64,000 nt of DNA from Cytophagales bacterium (GCA_020402945.1 JADBYQ010000005.1:1-64000), one strand, 5' to 3'. Counted from the first letter of the stretch, positions 25,930 to 34,395 are shown. Notes: generated by a model not told the origin, from the letters alone. Program-made: numbers and translations.

Positions 25930-27233
25930 GTTCATTCAAAATTAAAGGCGGCCAAAAGTTAAAGGGAGAGATCACACCTCAGGGTGCCAAAAACGAAGCT
26001 CTACAAGTTATTTGCGTGCCGCTGCTCACAAGTGAGCCAGTCACCATTCACAATGTGCCCGACATTCTGGACGTGAATAAATTAATTGAACTGGTTGGCG
26101 ATTTAGGATGCAAAGTTGAGAAACTAGGAACTGGCTCGTTTCGATTTACTGCCGCCAATGTAAATACCGGCTTTTTGAAAACAGTTATCTATCGTAAAAA
26201 AGCCGCTGCATTGCGAGGGTCTGTAATGTTGTTAGGCCCGATCTTAGCACGGTTTGGCGAAGCAAACATTCCAAAGCCCGGTGGTGATAAAATAGGGCGC
26301 AGAAGATTGGATACGCACTTTATTGGGTTTCAGAATTTAGGAGCAAAATTCAATTACAATGCGGACGAGAATCTATACAACATTGATGCATCTCATCTGA
26401 AGGGATGTTACATGCTACTGGATGAGGCGTCTGTTACCGGAACTGCCAATATCATAATGGCTGCTGTGTTGGCGAAAGGAACAACTACCATTTACAACGC
26501 TGCCTGCGAACCTTACCTCCAGCAACTTTGCAACATGCTCAATCGCATGGGCGCTAAGATAAATGGAATTGGATCCAACCTAATTTCGATTGAGGGTGTT
26601 GAAAAATTGCACGGAACCGAGCATACTCTTCTCCCCGATATGATTGAAATTGGTAGTTTCATCGGCCTGGCGGCCATGACCCAATCGGAAGTGACCATCA
26701 AGAATTGTCGTATCGACATGCTAGGAATAATCCCCGAGATATTTAGAAGGCTTGGCATAAAAATGGAATTCCGTGGTGATGACATTCACATCCCAGCTCA
26801 AGAGCGGTACGAAATAGAAACCTTTATTGATGGCTCTATCCTAACAGTCGCAGATTCTCCTTGGCCCGGATTTACACCGGATCTACTAAGTATTGTTCTG
26901 GTTGTGGCAACTCAAGCAAAAGGCAATGTGCTCATTCACCAAAAAATGTTTGAGAGTAGATTGTTCTTTGTTGATAAGCTAATTGACATGGGCGCCCAAA
27001 TTATTCTCTGCGATCCCCACAGAGCAAGTATCATGGGACTTGACCGGAAACAATTGCTCCGCGGCATCAAGATGTCATCACCCGATATTCGTGCGGGAGT
27101 AGCGCTATTAATTGCAGCACTATCTGCCTCAGGGGAAAGTGAAATCTCAAATGTTGAACAGATTGATCGAGGTTACCAAAACATTGAAGGAAGGCTGAGG
27201 AAGCTAGGTGCGCAAATCGAGCGCGTCAACTGA
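25926..27233 (+). CDS. murA: UDP-N-acetylglucosamine 1-carboxyvinyltransferase with Asp in the active-site loop
   Basis: First committed step of peptidoglycan synthesis, transferring enolpyruvate to UDP-GlcNAc. The 435 residues have the inside-out barrel motifs GGQKLKGEITPQGAKNEAL, AAALRGSVMLLGPILARFG, NIPKPGGDKIGRRRLDTH and the C-terminal SPDIRAGVALLIAALSASG. The catalytic-loop Cys of E. coli MurA (PGGC) is replaced by Asp121 (PGGDKIG). This natural change is known from Mycobacterium, Chlamydia and others, and removes the residue alkylated by fosfomycin while keeping activity. Confidence 0.96.
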   Translation: MSSFKIKGGQKLKGEITPQGAKNEALQVICVPLLTSEPVTIHNVPDILDVNKLIELVGDLGCKVEKLGTGSFRFTAANVNTGFLKTVIYRKKAAALRGSVMLLGPILARFGEANIPKPGGDKIGRRRLDTHFIGFQNLGAKFNYNADENLYNIDASHLKGCYMLLDEASVTGTANIIMAAVLAKGTTTIYNAACEPYLQQLCNMLNRMGAKINGIGSNLISIEGVEKLHGTEHTLLPDMIEIGSFIGLAAMTQSEVTIKNCRIDMLGIIPEIFRRLGIKMEFRGDDIHIPAQERYEIETFIDGSILTVADSPWPGFTPDLLSIVLVVATQAKGNVLIHQKMFESRLFFVDKLIDMGAQIILCDPHRASIMGLDRKQLLRGIKMSSPDIRAGVALLIAALSASGESEISNVEQIDRGYQNIEGRLRKLGAQIERVN

Positions 27234-27250
27234 ACCTCGCATTGGGCGGA

Positions 27251-28732
27251 TTAGAAAACGATATCCTCGTAAACACCATTTGCATATCTTCTACATGAAA
27301 TTTTCCCCTTCAGTGCAGAGGGCTTGAACATTGATTTTCCCATAAGCATACGCACACACTCTTGAATACCTTCTGTGATACTGGGATGTGGATGTACGCA
27401 CTCGGCCAACTCTTCTATTCCCTTATCCATAGAAATCAAAACGGCAACGGCTTGTATGGCACTGCTCGCGTGATTACCAACCACCTTCATCCCTAGAATC
27501 TTCATGTGGTCATCATCAGTTACCAACAGTTTAATAAATCCTTGTGTGTTCCGTTTCGCAATTGCACGTGGTATGGTGCTATATTCCAATGTTACCACTT
27601 TATAGTTCATCCCTTTCTCTTTTGCATACGTCTCATTGTGTCCTACACCAGCAACCTCTGGACTTAAGAACATAATCGTGCTAATGTTCTCATAAACCAA
27701 CTTGCGATCTGGCTTTCCGAAAATTCGTTCCACTGCGTAGCGCCCCTCCAATTCTCCTACATTGACCAACGAAATGTCAGCCGTTAGATCTCCTACCGCA
27801 TAGATATTTGATACATTCGTTTGTGTATCATCATTATGTATGCCTCGCTTGGTAACATCAATTCCAACTTTATCATCCCAAAGATCTTCCAAGTTTGCCA
27901 CACGACCGACAGATATAAGTGCCTTTTCGACATTAAACGTCTCTTTACTACCATCTGTGTATTCCAGTTCATATTCAACTCTCCCGTTGATGATTCGCAT
28001 GTTCAATAGCTTGGAATTTCGATGGATGAGCACTCCATTATTTTCCAGGTTGCGTTCTATGATGTCAACGACATCTTTGTCTTCAAAGGGAAGTATGCGG
28101 TCTCCCTTGTCAATCAGGTTTACTTTAGTTCTCCCAAATCCGCTAAATATAGTGGCGTATTCACAGCCAATAACCCCGGCCCCAACAATAACCATACTTT
28201 CTGGAAAATCCGTCATGTTCTCAATGCCTTCACTGGTCATTACCAACTTTTCATCGATTGGCAATTCCGGCAAATACCGAGGCCTACTACCTGTAGCTAA
28301 AATAATGTAGTCACCATAGACTACCTCCGTGCGAGCACCAACTGCAATCTCAACTTCATGCTGTGAAAGCAACCGCGCATCTCCTATTCTAAATTCCAAC
28401 AAATTCGCGTAGGGTGAGTGGCGCAGTTGATCCATGTGTTCTTCGAGCATCGATTTTCTTTCTTCTACTGCTTTTCGCACCTCAGATTGTATTTCCGTGT
28501 AGCTGATCGATGGCGCCTTGATATTGTATCTTTTTAGATTTTTTCGAAAAGCAGAGGCCTCGCGTGACAACTCCCACCATGTTTTTGAAGACAGTGCTCC
28601 ATTGGTTATCCCTGCGCCACCGACTTTGTTTTTTTCAACCATCAAAACCTTCTTTTTAAAATCGAGCGCGCGCATGGCTGCTGCATAGCCCGAAGGGCCA
28701 GCACCAATAATGATTAGGTCAAAACGTTCCAT
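27251..28732 (-). CDS. Disulfide-reductase-fold flavoprotein lacking redox cysteines
   Basis: 493 residues of the class I pyridine nucleotide-disulfide oxidoreductase fold: FAD motif IIIGAGPSGYAAAMRAL, NAD(P) motif IVGAGVIGCEYATIF, second FAD motif IYAVGDLTADISLVN, and a C-terminal dimerisation domain with HPHPSITE. Where dihydrolipoamide dehydrogenase has the CxxxxC dithiol, this protein reads GGAGITNGALSSKTWW, with no cysteine. It therefore cannot be a dithiol reductase; a transhydrogenase-like or quinone/diaphorase role is possible, but soluble transhydrogenases usually keep one Cys there. It converges on murA, 17 bases from its stop codon. Confidence 0.85.
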   Translation of the reverse strand: MERFDLIIIGAGPSGYAAAMRALDFKKKVLMVEKNKVGGAGITNGALSSKTWWELSREASAFRKNLKRYNIKAPSISYTEIQSEVRKAVEERKSMLEEHMDQLRHSPYANLLEFRIGDARLLSQHEVEIAVGARTEVVYGDYIILATGSRPRYLPELPIDEKLVMTSEGIENMTDFPESMVIVGAGVIGCEYATIFSGFGRTKVNLIDKGDRILPFEDKDVVDIIERNLENNGVLIHRNSKLLNMRIINGRVEYELEYTDGSKETFNVEKALISVGRVANLEDLWDDKVGIDVTKRGIHNDDTQTNVSNIYAVGDLTADISLVNVGELEGRYAVERIFGKPDRKLVYENISTIMFLSPEVAGVGHNETYAKEKGMNYKVVTLEYSTIPRAIAKRNTQGFIKLLVTDDDHMKILGMKVVGNHASSAIQAVAVLISMDKGIEELAECVHPHPSITEGIQECVRMLMGKSMFKPSALKGKISCRRYANGVYEDIVF

Positions 28733-28803
28733 AGGTGTTGATTAAAACCGGGAAAAAGTAAGATATTTGGTTGACATTAAAAACTGGTTATTGAATTAAG
28801 TCT

Positions 28804-29382
28804 GTGGAAGAGTTACTGGAACTAGATAAAAGGCTGCTTCTGTTGCTCAATGGATGGAATAATCCATTTCTAGATACAGTCATGATTCTATCAACAGAAA
28901 CATTTTTTTGGACACCGCTTTATGCGATACTTATTTTTTTTGTGATCAAGACCTACGGAAAGTCAAGCATTTGGATTCTTCTTGGTGTAGGCATAACCAT
29001 TTTGCTTTGCGATCGGATCACCACTGGTTTTATGAAGCCGTTCTTTGGGCGGCTACGTCCTTCTCATGAACCTGAACTTGAAGGCCTACTTCATTTGGTC
29101 GATGGGTATCGTGGGGGTTTATACGGTTTTGCCTCGAGCCATGCTGCCAATACCTTTGGTGTGGCTATTTTTATTTGGCTGTCTTTGAGAAAGCACTACA
29201 GATGGATAGGTGTCATTTTCATTTGGGCTATCCTCATGTCCTACACCCGAATCTACCTAGGTGTTCACTATCCCACCGACATTTTAGTTGGTGCCATTAT
29301 AGGTTCATTATGTGGTTTGCTGTCCGCAAAATCTAGTTTCTGGTTGCTGAAGAATAAGCCGCTAACTGAAAAACAAAGGTAG
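28804..29382 (+). CDS. PAP2-family membrane phosphatase
   Basis: 192 residues with about five membrane helices and the three PAP2 motifs: KPFFGRLRPSHEP, FASSHAANTFG and YTRIYLGVHYPTDILVG. The central motif has SSHAANT in place of the classic PSGH, as is frequent in Bacteroidota. The likely substrate is a lipid pyrophosphate such as undecaprenyl diphosphate or phosphatidic acid. The start is GTG (28804); no better start is visible upstream. Confidence 0.9.
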   Translation: MEELLELDKRLLLLLNGWNNPFLDTVMILSTETFFWTPLYAILIFFVIKTYGKSSIWILLGVGITILLCDRITTGFMKPFFGRLRPSHEPELEGLLHLVDGYRGGLYGFASSHAANTFGVAIFIWLSLRKHYRWIGVIFIWAILMSYTRIYLGVHYPTDILVGAIIGSLCGLLSAKSSFWLLKNKPLTEKQR

Positions 29383-29421
29383 TCTATGTCAAGCAACAAC
29401 ACCTTTCTGCAAAACTTATGG

Positions 29422-29456
29422 AAGGGCGAATGAAAATAATTGTGACCCTTTTTTTT
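29422..29456 (+). terminator. Weak terminator-like structure after the PAP2 gene
   Basis: AAGGG (29422-29426) pairs with CCCTT (29446-29450), directly followed by T residues. The stem is only 5 bp with a long loop, so this is tentative. Confidence 0.35.
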
Positions 29457-29457
29457 C

Positions 29458-29667
29458 AAAAAAAAACCCACCGGATTTGGTGGAGGTTTCTGAACCCCAT
29501 AAAAGACAAGTTTTGGGCTGCTCTCTGGTCGCGACCTTCCACCGTTAACCTGCTTTTTGGGCGAGGATCCGCCTAGGCGGACTGAGGCCTGATCTTGTCC
29601 GAAAGCTTCACCCGGTATTGTATAATTGTTAGGTTCAGCAAACGTGTCCCAAATCCAAGTGGGAATT
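29458..29667 (-). ncRNA. Probable structured non-coding RNA, about 210 nt (6S-like shape)
   Basis: The 470-base stretch between 29383 and 29852 has no credible protein gene. On the minus strand it has a promoter (29674-29704) and ends with the hairpin CCACC-GGTGG (29468-29483) followed by 9 U (29458-29466). The 5' and 3' ends are complementary: GGATTTGG near 29650 pairs with CCAAATCC near 29478, CCCAC with GTGGG, and GTTTG-CTGAACC (29632-29643) with GGTTCAG-AAAC. Inside, GACAAG pairs with CTTGTC, and there is a perfect palindrome CCGCCTAGGCGG. A long closing stem, internal bubble and apical domain resemble 6S RNA, but no conserved 6S sequence was recognised; SRP RNA and tmRNA do not fit. Confidence 0.55.
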
Positions 29668-29673
29668 ATGAAT

Positions 29674-29704
29674 CAAAACTACATAAATGTTCTCCGTTTC
29701 TCAA
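29674..29704 (-). promoter_or_regulatory. Minus-strand Bacteroidota promoter for the ncRNA
   Basis: On the minus strand TAGTTTTG (29681-29674) matches TAnnTTTG, with a TTG at 29704-29702 about 20 bases upstream, the expected -33 spacing. Confidence 0.55.
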
Positions 29705-29852
29705 CACATAATTCGATTCTATTTGTTTGATGTACCGAGATAGGCTGTGACACCCTATTGTCGATTCCGGTTCGCAACATGGCTCGAATTAAGAAAATAA
29801 ATGGTGATAGTGAGCGAGTTTGATTTTAACTTGCAAGCTTAATTACGTGAAC

Positions 29853-30926
29853 ATGAACATTAATCTCACTCCGGGGCCCTCCCAGCTTTTTTATACTGTT
29901 CCCGATCACGCACGTCATGCCTTCAAGGAAGGAATTACATCTATTTCTCACCGCAGCAAAACATTTGAATCTTATTTTCAAAAAGCAACCGAAGGCTTGA
30001 AAGAACTGTTGGACATTCCTACAGACTACTTTATTTTCTTTACCGGCTCAGCTACTGAAGTCTGGGAAAAATCAATTCAAAACCTGGCGGAAAATTCCTC
30101 TGTACATTTTGTTAATGGTGCTTTTTCCAATCGCTATTTCGATATAGCTAAGCAATTGGGAAAGCAACCACAAAAAGTTGAAGCCCCACTCGGGGAGAGT
30201 TTTTCTTCACTCTCAATTGCCAACTTTGACACCGAACTTATTGCCATCACTCAAAATGAAACAAGCACTGGGGTATCACTGCCCAATGAATTCGTCCGGC
30301 AGGTGCGAGAAAAAAACAGCGAGGCATTAATCGTTGTTGACGCGGTCTCCTCCATGCCTTACCCGACATTAGATTTTTTTCTAATAGATTCTTTTTTCTT
30401 CTCAGTGCAAAAAGGATTTGGCATGCCAGCTGGACTTGGCGTGTGGGCTGTCAATCCCCGATGTATCGAGAAGGCTGAATCGTTATTGGCAAGAGGCATT
30501 TCAATTGGGTCATACCACAACCTTCCAACCCTACTTTTAAATGCACTAAAAAACCAAACCAGCGAAACACCAAATGTACTGGGCATCTATTTGTTGAGCT
30601 GCGTAGTGGAAGATTTTCTGCGGATTGGCATTAAAAAAATTAGACAAGAGACAGACTACAAAGCAGCCATCTTGTACCAAGCACTAAAGGCTCATCCATT
30701 GATGTCTGCCTTTGTAAAAGATATTTCCGCACAATCTAAAACGGTTATCGTAGCCGAGTGTGGCGAGCATGCGGCAAAAATTAGCAACTATTTATCTGAA
30801 CGCGGCTTTAACCCTGGCGAAGGCTATGGAGAAAAAAAGAAGTCACAATTACGTTTTGCGAACTTCCCTGCACACTCCAAAGAACAGTATGAACATATGG
30901 TCGACCTGATCGCGAAACAAAGATAA
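29853..30926 (+). CDS. Class V aminotransferase, SerC-like
   Basis: PLP enzyme of 357 residues from the ATG at 29853 (MNINLTPGPSQLF); the frame runs 11 codons further up from a TTG. It has the SHRS substrate loop (ISHRSKTFE), an FFTGSATEVWE phosphate-binding segment, the VVDAVSSMP Asp motif and the PLP Lys in FSVQKGFGMPAGLGV. This resembles phosphoserine aminotransferase, with the QK motif of SerC, but the start NLTPGPS differs from the SerC NFSAGP. The true substrate (phosphoserine or another alanine/glycine-type donor) cannot be decided; serA is not next to it. Confidence 0.85.
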   Translation: MNINLTPGPSQLFYTVPDHARHAFKEGITSISHRSKTFESYFQKATEGLKELLDIPTDYFIFFTGSATEVWEKSIQNLAENSSVHFVNGAFSNRYFDIAKQLGKQPQKVEAPLGESFSSLSIANFDTELIAITQNETSTGVSLPNEFVRQVREKNSEALIVVDAVSSMPYPTLDFFLIDSFFFSVQKGFGMPAGLGVWAVNPRCIEKAESLLARGISIGSYHNLPTLLLNALKNQTSETPNVLGIYLLSCVVEDFLRIGIKKIRQETDYKAAILYQALKAHPLMSAFVKDISAQSKTVIVAECGEHAAKISNYLSERGFNPGEGYGEKKKSQLRFANFPAHSKEQYEHMVDLIAKQR

Positions 30927-30927
30927 A

Positions 30928-31701
30928 CTATGGTGCGTTTCCTGTAGACGCTTTAGGTGTATACTGGATATCAAACACAAATACCAAATCACTGATTTTT
31001 GTCTTATTTGTCTCAAGTTCGTAGTTGATCGCTTTTGGTAAAATCCCATGCAGATAGATATACGAAAAGCGACTGATTTGTGTAGATCCTAAAATAACAC
31101 TTGTAGAAGAGGTTATATTATTCTTTGAAAAATAGCGCGCAACAGAAAGTGGTTGAAAGGTCGTGGTGAACCCACTTGGAAGTAAAAAATGGTCGAGCCA
31201 ATAAACACCTGCAAATGGGTTTGTGAATCCATCAAACTCACTTGAGTAAGAAACACCCAACAATCCGGTTCCTCTTTTTACAGTTGCCAAATTACTATTT
31301 GAAGTCACTGCTTGAAACACGTTTGATTTGTAATTTATTTGCGAGAGACTGCCGCCACTAAAGCCAAAGGTGATCGAATCCTTATACCAAAGGCGACCGA
31401 ATTGCCATCGAATTTTATACTTTACTAATTTACCTCCTGAATATACAAGTTGAAAACGCTGTGTCAACTTTTTTGATTTATTGAATTGTTTTATAGAGGT
31501 AGAATCACTGTAGTAAGCATACTCCAAAGAGACTGTATCCGAACCCTCTACTTTGCTTATACGTCCGTTGGCATATTGAAAAGAATACTCTTCGTAAGAA
31601 CTCGATAAAATACTTTTGATCACATACTTCTGTGGATTGAGATCGGGGCCGCAAGACAAAATAGTCGCTGCACAAACAAATAATAATAGAACTCTAGGCA
31701 T
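30928..31701 (-). CDS. Lipoprotein of unknown function
   Basis: 257 residues with a lipoprotein signal (LLLFVCAATILSCGP; lipidated Cys about residue 17). The rest is beta-rich: YSFQYANGRISKVEG, FQLVYSGGKLVKYKIRW, FGFSGGSLSQINYK. The repeated Y-x-x-G-x-L/I-x-K/Q-I/V pattern resembles the DUF4595/YD-like beta proteins of Bacteroidota. Probably attached to the outer membrane. It ends 1 base from the aminotransferase stop codon, on the opposite strand. Confidence 0.75.
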   Translation of the reverse strand: MPRVLLLFVCAATILSCGPDLNPQKYVIKSILSSSYEEYSFQYANGRISKVEGSDTVSLEYAYYSDSTSIKQFNKSKKLTQRFQLVYSGGKLVKYKIRWQFGRLWYKDSITFGFSGGSLSQINYKSNVFQAVTSNSNLATVKRGTGLLGVSYSSEFDGFTNPFAGVYWLDHFLLPSGFTTTFQPLSVARYFSKNNITSSTSVILGSTQISRFSYIYLHGILPKAINYELETNKTKISDLVFVFDIQYTPKASTGNAP

Positions 31702-31836
31702 TCTTATTTAATAACAAATATACAATTTACGCATCATGCATACCTAAACCAGAGTTTTGGTAATTAACCAATAGGATCAATTAAACTATCTATCTCTTTA
31801 TTTGTCTAACTTTCAAATTCCAAAGAAAAAAGGCCA

Positions 31837-32373
31837 TTGGAAGACCAGGAACTCTTACGAAAAATCCGAAATCCGGAGTCGCGAAACTATGGTTTCAATT
31901 TACTGGTTCGCCAATACCAGCAGCGTGTCTATTGGCATGTCCGTAAAATGGTCATTGACCACGATGATGCTGATGATTTGACACAAGAGGTCTTTATCAA
32001 AGTCCATAAGTATATCGATGGATTCCGTGAGGATTCTCAGCTTTTTACCTGGATTTACCGAATCGCAACCAATGAATGCTTGAGTCATCTCAACAAAAAA
32101 AAGAAAAGATTCTTTTTACCGATTGAAGATGTGGGGCATCAGCTATCTGCAAAAATTGATTCTTCGACTGATTTAGATGGTGACGAGATCCAGAAAGTCT
32201 TACAAAAAGCCATCCTTAAACTACCTGATAAACAGCGACTTGTGTTCAATATGAAGTATTTTGATGACCTCCCCTACGACACCATTTCAGAGATTACCAA
32301 AACAAGTGTAGGGGCTCTGAAAGCAAGCTTTCACCATGCTGTAAAGAAAATTGAGGAATTTTTAGAGCATTGA
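31837..32373 (+). CDS. ECF-type RNA polymerase sigma factor
   Basis: 178 residues. Sigma region 2 has the sequence DADDLTQEVFIKVHKYIDGF and TWIYRIATNECLSHL; region 4 has LPDKQRLVFNMKYFDDLPY and ISEITKTSVGALKASFHHAVKKI. The start is TTG at 31837, since no ATG or GTG precedes the conserved region. TTTATTTG at 31797-31804 may be its promoter. It heads an apparent operon with a membrane protein (anti-sigma candidate), a Spy-like protein and a barrel protein, so it probably answers to envelope conditions. Confidence 0.93.
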   Translation: MEDQELLRKIRNPESRNYGFNLLVRQYQQRVYWHVRKMVIDHDDADDLTQEVFIKVHKYIDGFREDSQLFTWIYRIATNECLSHLNKKKKRFFLPIEDVGHQLSAKIDSSTDLDGDEIQKVLQKAILKLPDKQRLVFNMKYFDDLPYDTISEITKTSVGALKASFHHAVKKIEEFLEH

Positions 32374-32430
32374 TTAAACTTAGTAACAGAAACGTAATCT
32401 TAGTAATAGAATCGAGTAATTTTAAGAAAC

Positions 32431-32844
32431 ATGAAACGCCTAGATGAGATTCCAAAAAAGCAAATCTTCACCGTGCCTGATGGCTACTTTGAAGATTTGC
32501 CCATGCGCATTCAGGCAAGAATTCAAACCCATGAAAGAAAGAGTTCTTGGATACCCGAATTCAATCTGGCTTTAAAATTTGCCCTGCCTGTTGTATTGGT
32601 TGGCGTTATCTCGGTACTCGTGTGGGTTAATTTGCCGAGGACAGAGGACGCTCTAGCTAATTTAGATGGCGTACCTACGGAACAACTGCAGGCGTACTTA
32701 GAAGCTGACGAAATTTCAACCGAAGAAATAATTGAAAACGGTAATTTTACAAATGCAGCTATCAACTCTTTGTATCAACAACCTGAAGAATTTACCTCCA
32801 ATGAGTTGGATGAATTGGCGCAACAATATGATTTCAATTTTTAA
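32431..32844 (+). CDS. Single-pass membrane protein, probable anti-sigma factor
   Basis: 137 residues. The cytoplasmic N-terminus contains FTVPDGYFEDLPMRIQARI, a motif seen in small proteins following sigma factors in Bacteroidota, then one membrane helix (FALPVVLVGVISVLVWVNL, about 50-68) and an acidic periplasmic part (LQAYLEADEISTEEIIE). No zinc HxxxCxxC motif is present. The anti-sigma role is inferred from position directly after the ECF sigma gene and topology. Confidence 0.7.
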   Translation: MKRLDEIPKKQIFTVPDGYFEDLPMRIQARIQTHERKSSWIPEFNLALKFALPVVLVGVISVLVWVNLPRTEDALANLDGVPTEQLQAYLEADEISTEEIIENGNFTNAAINSLYQQPEEFTSNELDELAQQYDFNF

Positions 32845-32854
32845 CAACATCGCT

Positions 32855-33376
32855 ATGAAAAACATACTCTTATATACACTTTTACTTGTCGGAAGTTTTG
32901 CCGCAACCGGGCAAGAGCCTGATAAACAAGATCCAAAAAATTTGGAGAAAATAAATGCAGCTCGCATCGCATTGATTTCTGAAAAATTGAAATTGACGCC
33001 TGCACAAGCAGAAAAATTCTGGCCTGTTTATCGCGAGTTTACTGAACAACGTATGTCTCTACGAAAACAATACCGAGACGCAGAGAGAACACAAGATGTT
33101 ACCAAGCCAAAGCCTGATCGCGACCAGGAGTTGCTTAAGCTAGGTATGATGCTGAAACAACAGAATTTGGATTTGGAGAAAAATTACTCAGAACGCTTAT
33201 TAAAAGTAATTTCAGCCCAGCAATTGCTGACGCTCCCAAAGGCAGAAGAAGAGTTTAGAAGAATGCTGCTACAGCGTTTACAAGATCGCGAAGATCTGCG
33301 GGAAATGAAACGTGAAAACCGCGAAAATATTCGCAATAGGCTCGAGCAAAGAGCTCGAGAAAAAAATAATCAATGA
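32855..33376 (+). CDS. Periplasmic Spy/CpxP-like protein
   Basis: 173 residues from the ATG at 32855, which starts a signal peptide (NILLYTLLLVGSFAATGQ). The remaining sequence is helical and charged with LKLTPAQAEKFWPVYREF, the LTxxQ-type motif of Spy/CpxP, and ends in an Arg/Glu-rich tail (REMKRENRENIRNRLEQRA). Such proteins bind unfolded proteins or sense envelope stress. It overlaps the next gene by 4 bases. Confidence 0.8.
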   Translation: MKNILLYTLLLVGSFAATGQEPDKQDPKNLEKINAARIALISEKLKLTPAQAEKFWPVYREFTEQRMSLRKQYRDAERTQDVTKPKPDRDQELLKLGMMLKQQNLDLEKNYSERLLKVISAQQLLTLPKAEEEFRRMLLQRLQDREDLREMKRENRENIRNRLEQRAREKNNQ

Positions 33377-34341
33377 ATCAAAACGTGAAGCGCATTTTAG
33401 TCATCCATTTCTTTTGGATGGCTTTTGCTTTTTATGCCAACGGGCAAGAGCAAGATACATTAGTTACTCCTACCGCGATCGTAACAGACTCCCTTTCGGT
33501 TAGCCAGCTAGACTCCATTTTTAGTTATGCTGATTCTCTTTCCATTTTTACAATGATTGACAGCCTTTTAAAAAGGCAGAGCGACATCGGCTCTTCGCTA
33601 GTAGTTCGGGCGGGGTTTAATAGCAACATCATTTCCGCTGGAAGAACAATTGGTGTTAACCAGTATGGAGCCACGGCCGGACTATCCTATTACCACAAAA
33701 CAGGGCTTTTCCTCGATCTGAGTTCTTATTGGAGTCAGGAATATAATCCTAATCTTTACTTGACCATTGCATCCCTCGGCTATCTAAAAATGATATCAAA
33801 GCACTATTCATTTTTGGCATCTTATGATCGATTGATCTATAACAACACCGATATCAATGTTGAAAATCCACTGACGAATATGGTTGGCCTATCAAACTTT
33901 ATCGACTTTAAGCCAGTAACCTTACGACTAGACTACTCACTTTATTTCGGACAGAAAACTGCCCATCGACTAACGCCAGGCATCGTTCTAAGCTTTAGAA
34001 AATACGATTTTCTTGGACTAGATAGAATTTCCTTTACTCCCGCCTATCAGGTATTATTCGGCAGCGCTACCATCACGTCTATTCAGCTTGGCCAACAACC
34101 CTCTGTTCGACTCTCCAGAAGACTGCCCCAATTTCAACAGGTAAATAGAGATGAATTCGGCTTGATGAACTATGCCCTGACCTTGCCATTGCGAGTGACG
34201 AAGAAGAACTGGTCATTAACTGCATCGTACACGTATAACTGGCCGGTGGCACTACCCGGTGAAGACAGCACACTGCCGGAAAATAGCTTTATCTCACTTA
34301 CCCTTTCTAAGCTTTTCAATTTTACGCCCCGCTCAAAGTAA
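33373..34341 (+). CDS. Predicted outer-membrane beta-barrel protein
   Basis: 322 residues with a signal peptide (FFWMAFAFYANGQ), a Ser/Asp-rich linker (DSLSVSQLDSIFSYADSLS) and alternating amphipathic beta strands (SLVVRAGFNSNII, ATAGLSYYHKTGLFLDLSSYW, WSLTASYTYNWPVALPG) typical of a barrel. It ends in NFTPRSK, without the usual terminal Phe. Coupled by a 4-base overlap to the Spy-like gene. No named family recognised. Confidence 0.75.
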   Translation: MNQNVKRILVIHFFWMAFAFYANGQEQDTLVTPTAIVTDSLSVSQLDSIFSYADSLSIFTMIDSLLKRQSDIGSSLVVRAGFNSNIISAGRTIGVNQYGATAGLSYYHKTGLFLDLSSYWSQEYNPNLYLTIASLGYLKMISKHYSFLASYDRLIYNNTDINVENPLTNMVGLSNFIDFKPVTLRLDYSLYFGQKTAHRLTPGIVLSFRKYDFLGLDRISFTPAYQVLFGSATITSIQLGQQPSVRLSRRLPQFQQVNRDEFGLMNYALTLPLRVTKKNWSLTASYTYNWPVALPGEDSTLPENSFISLTLSKLFNFTPRSK

Positions 34342-34395
34342 TTTGCTTTTGTTAGACCTTTCTTTTCGATACTTTACCAGCTTATTAAAAAAGTT

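Noticed and set aside
29458-29667. Reading the minus-strand RNA as SRP RNA, tmRNA or RNase P RNA
   Set aside because: GGTGGAAGG and AGCAGCCC recall SRP domain IV but the GGAA tetraloop arrangement is absent; tmRNA ends and the RNase P GAGGAAAGTCC block are absent; the length of about 210 nt fits neither of the latter two.
29728-29795. Possible tRNA-like sequence containing GGTTCG and a short ATAGG/CCTAT hairpin
   Set aside because: No acceptor stem, D arm or anticodon arm can be formed around the TTCG element.
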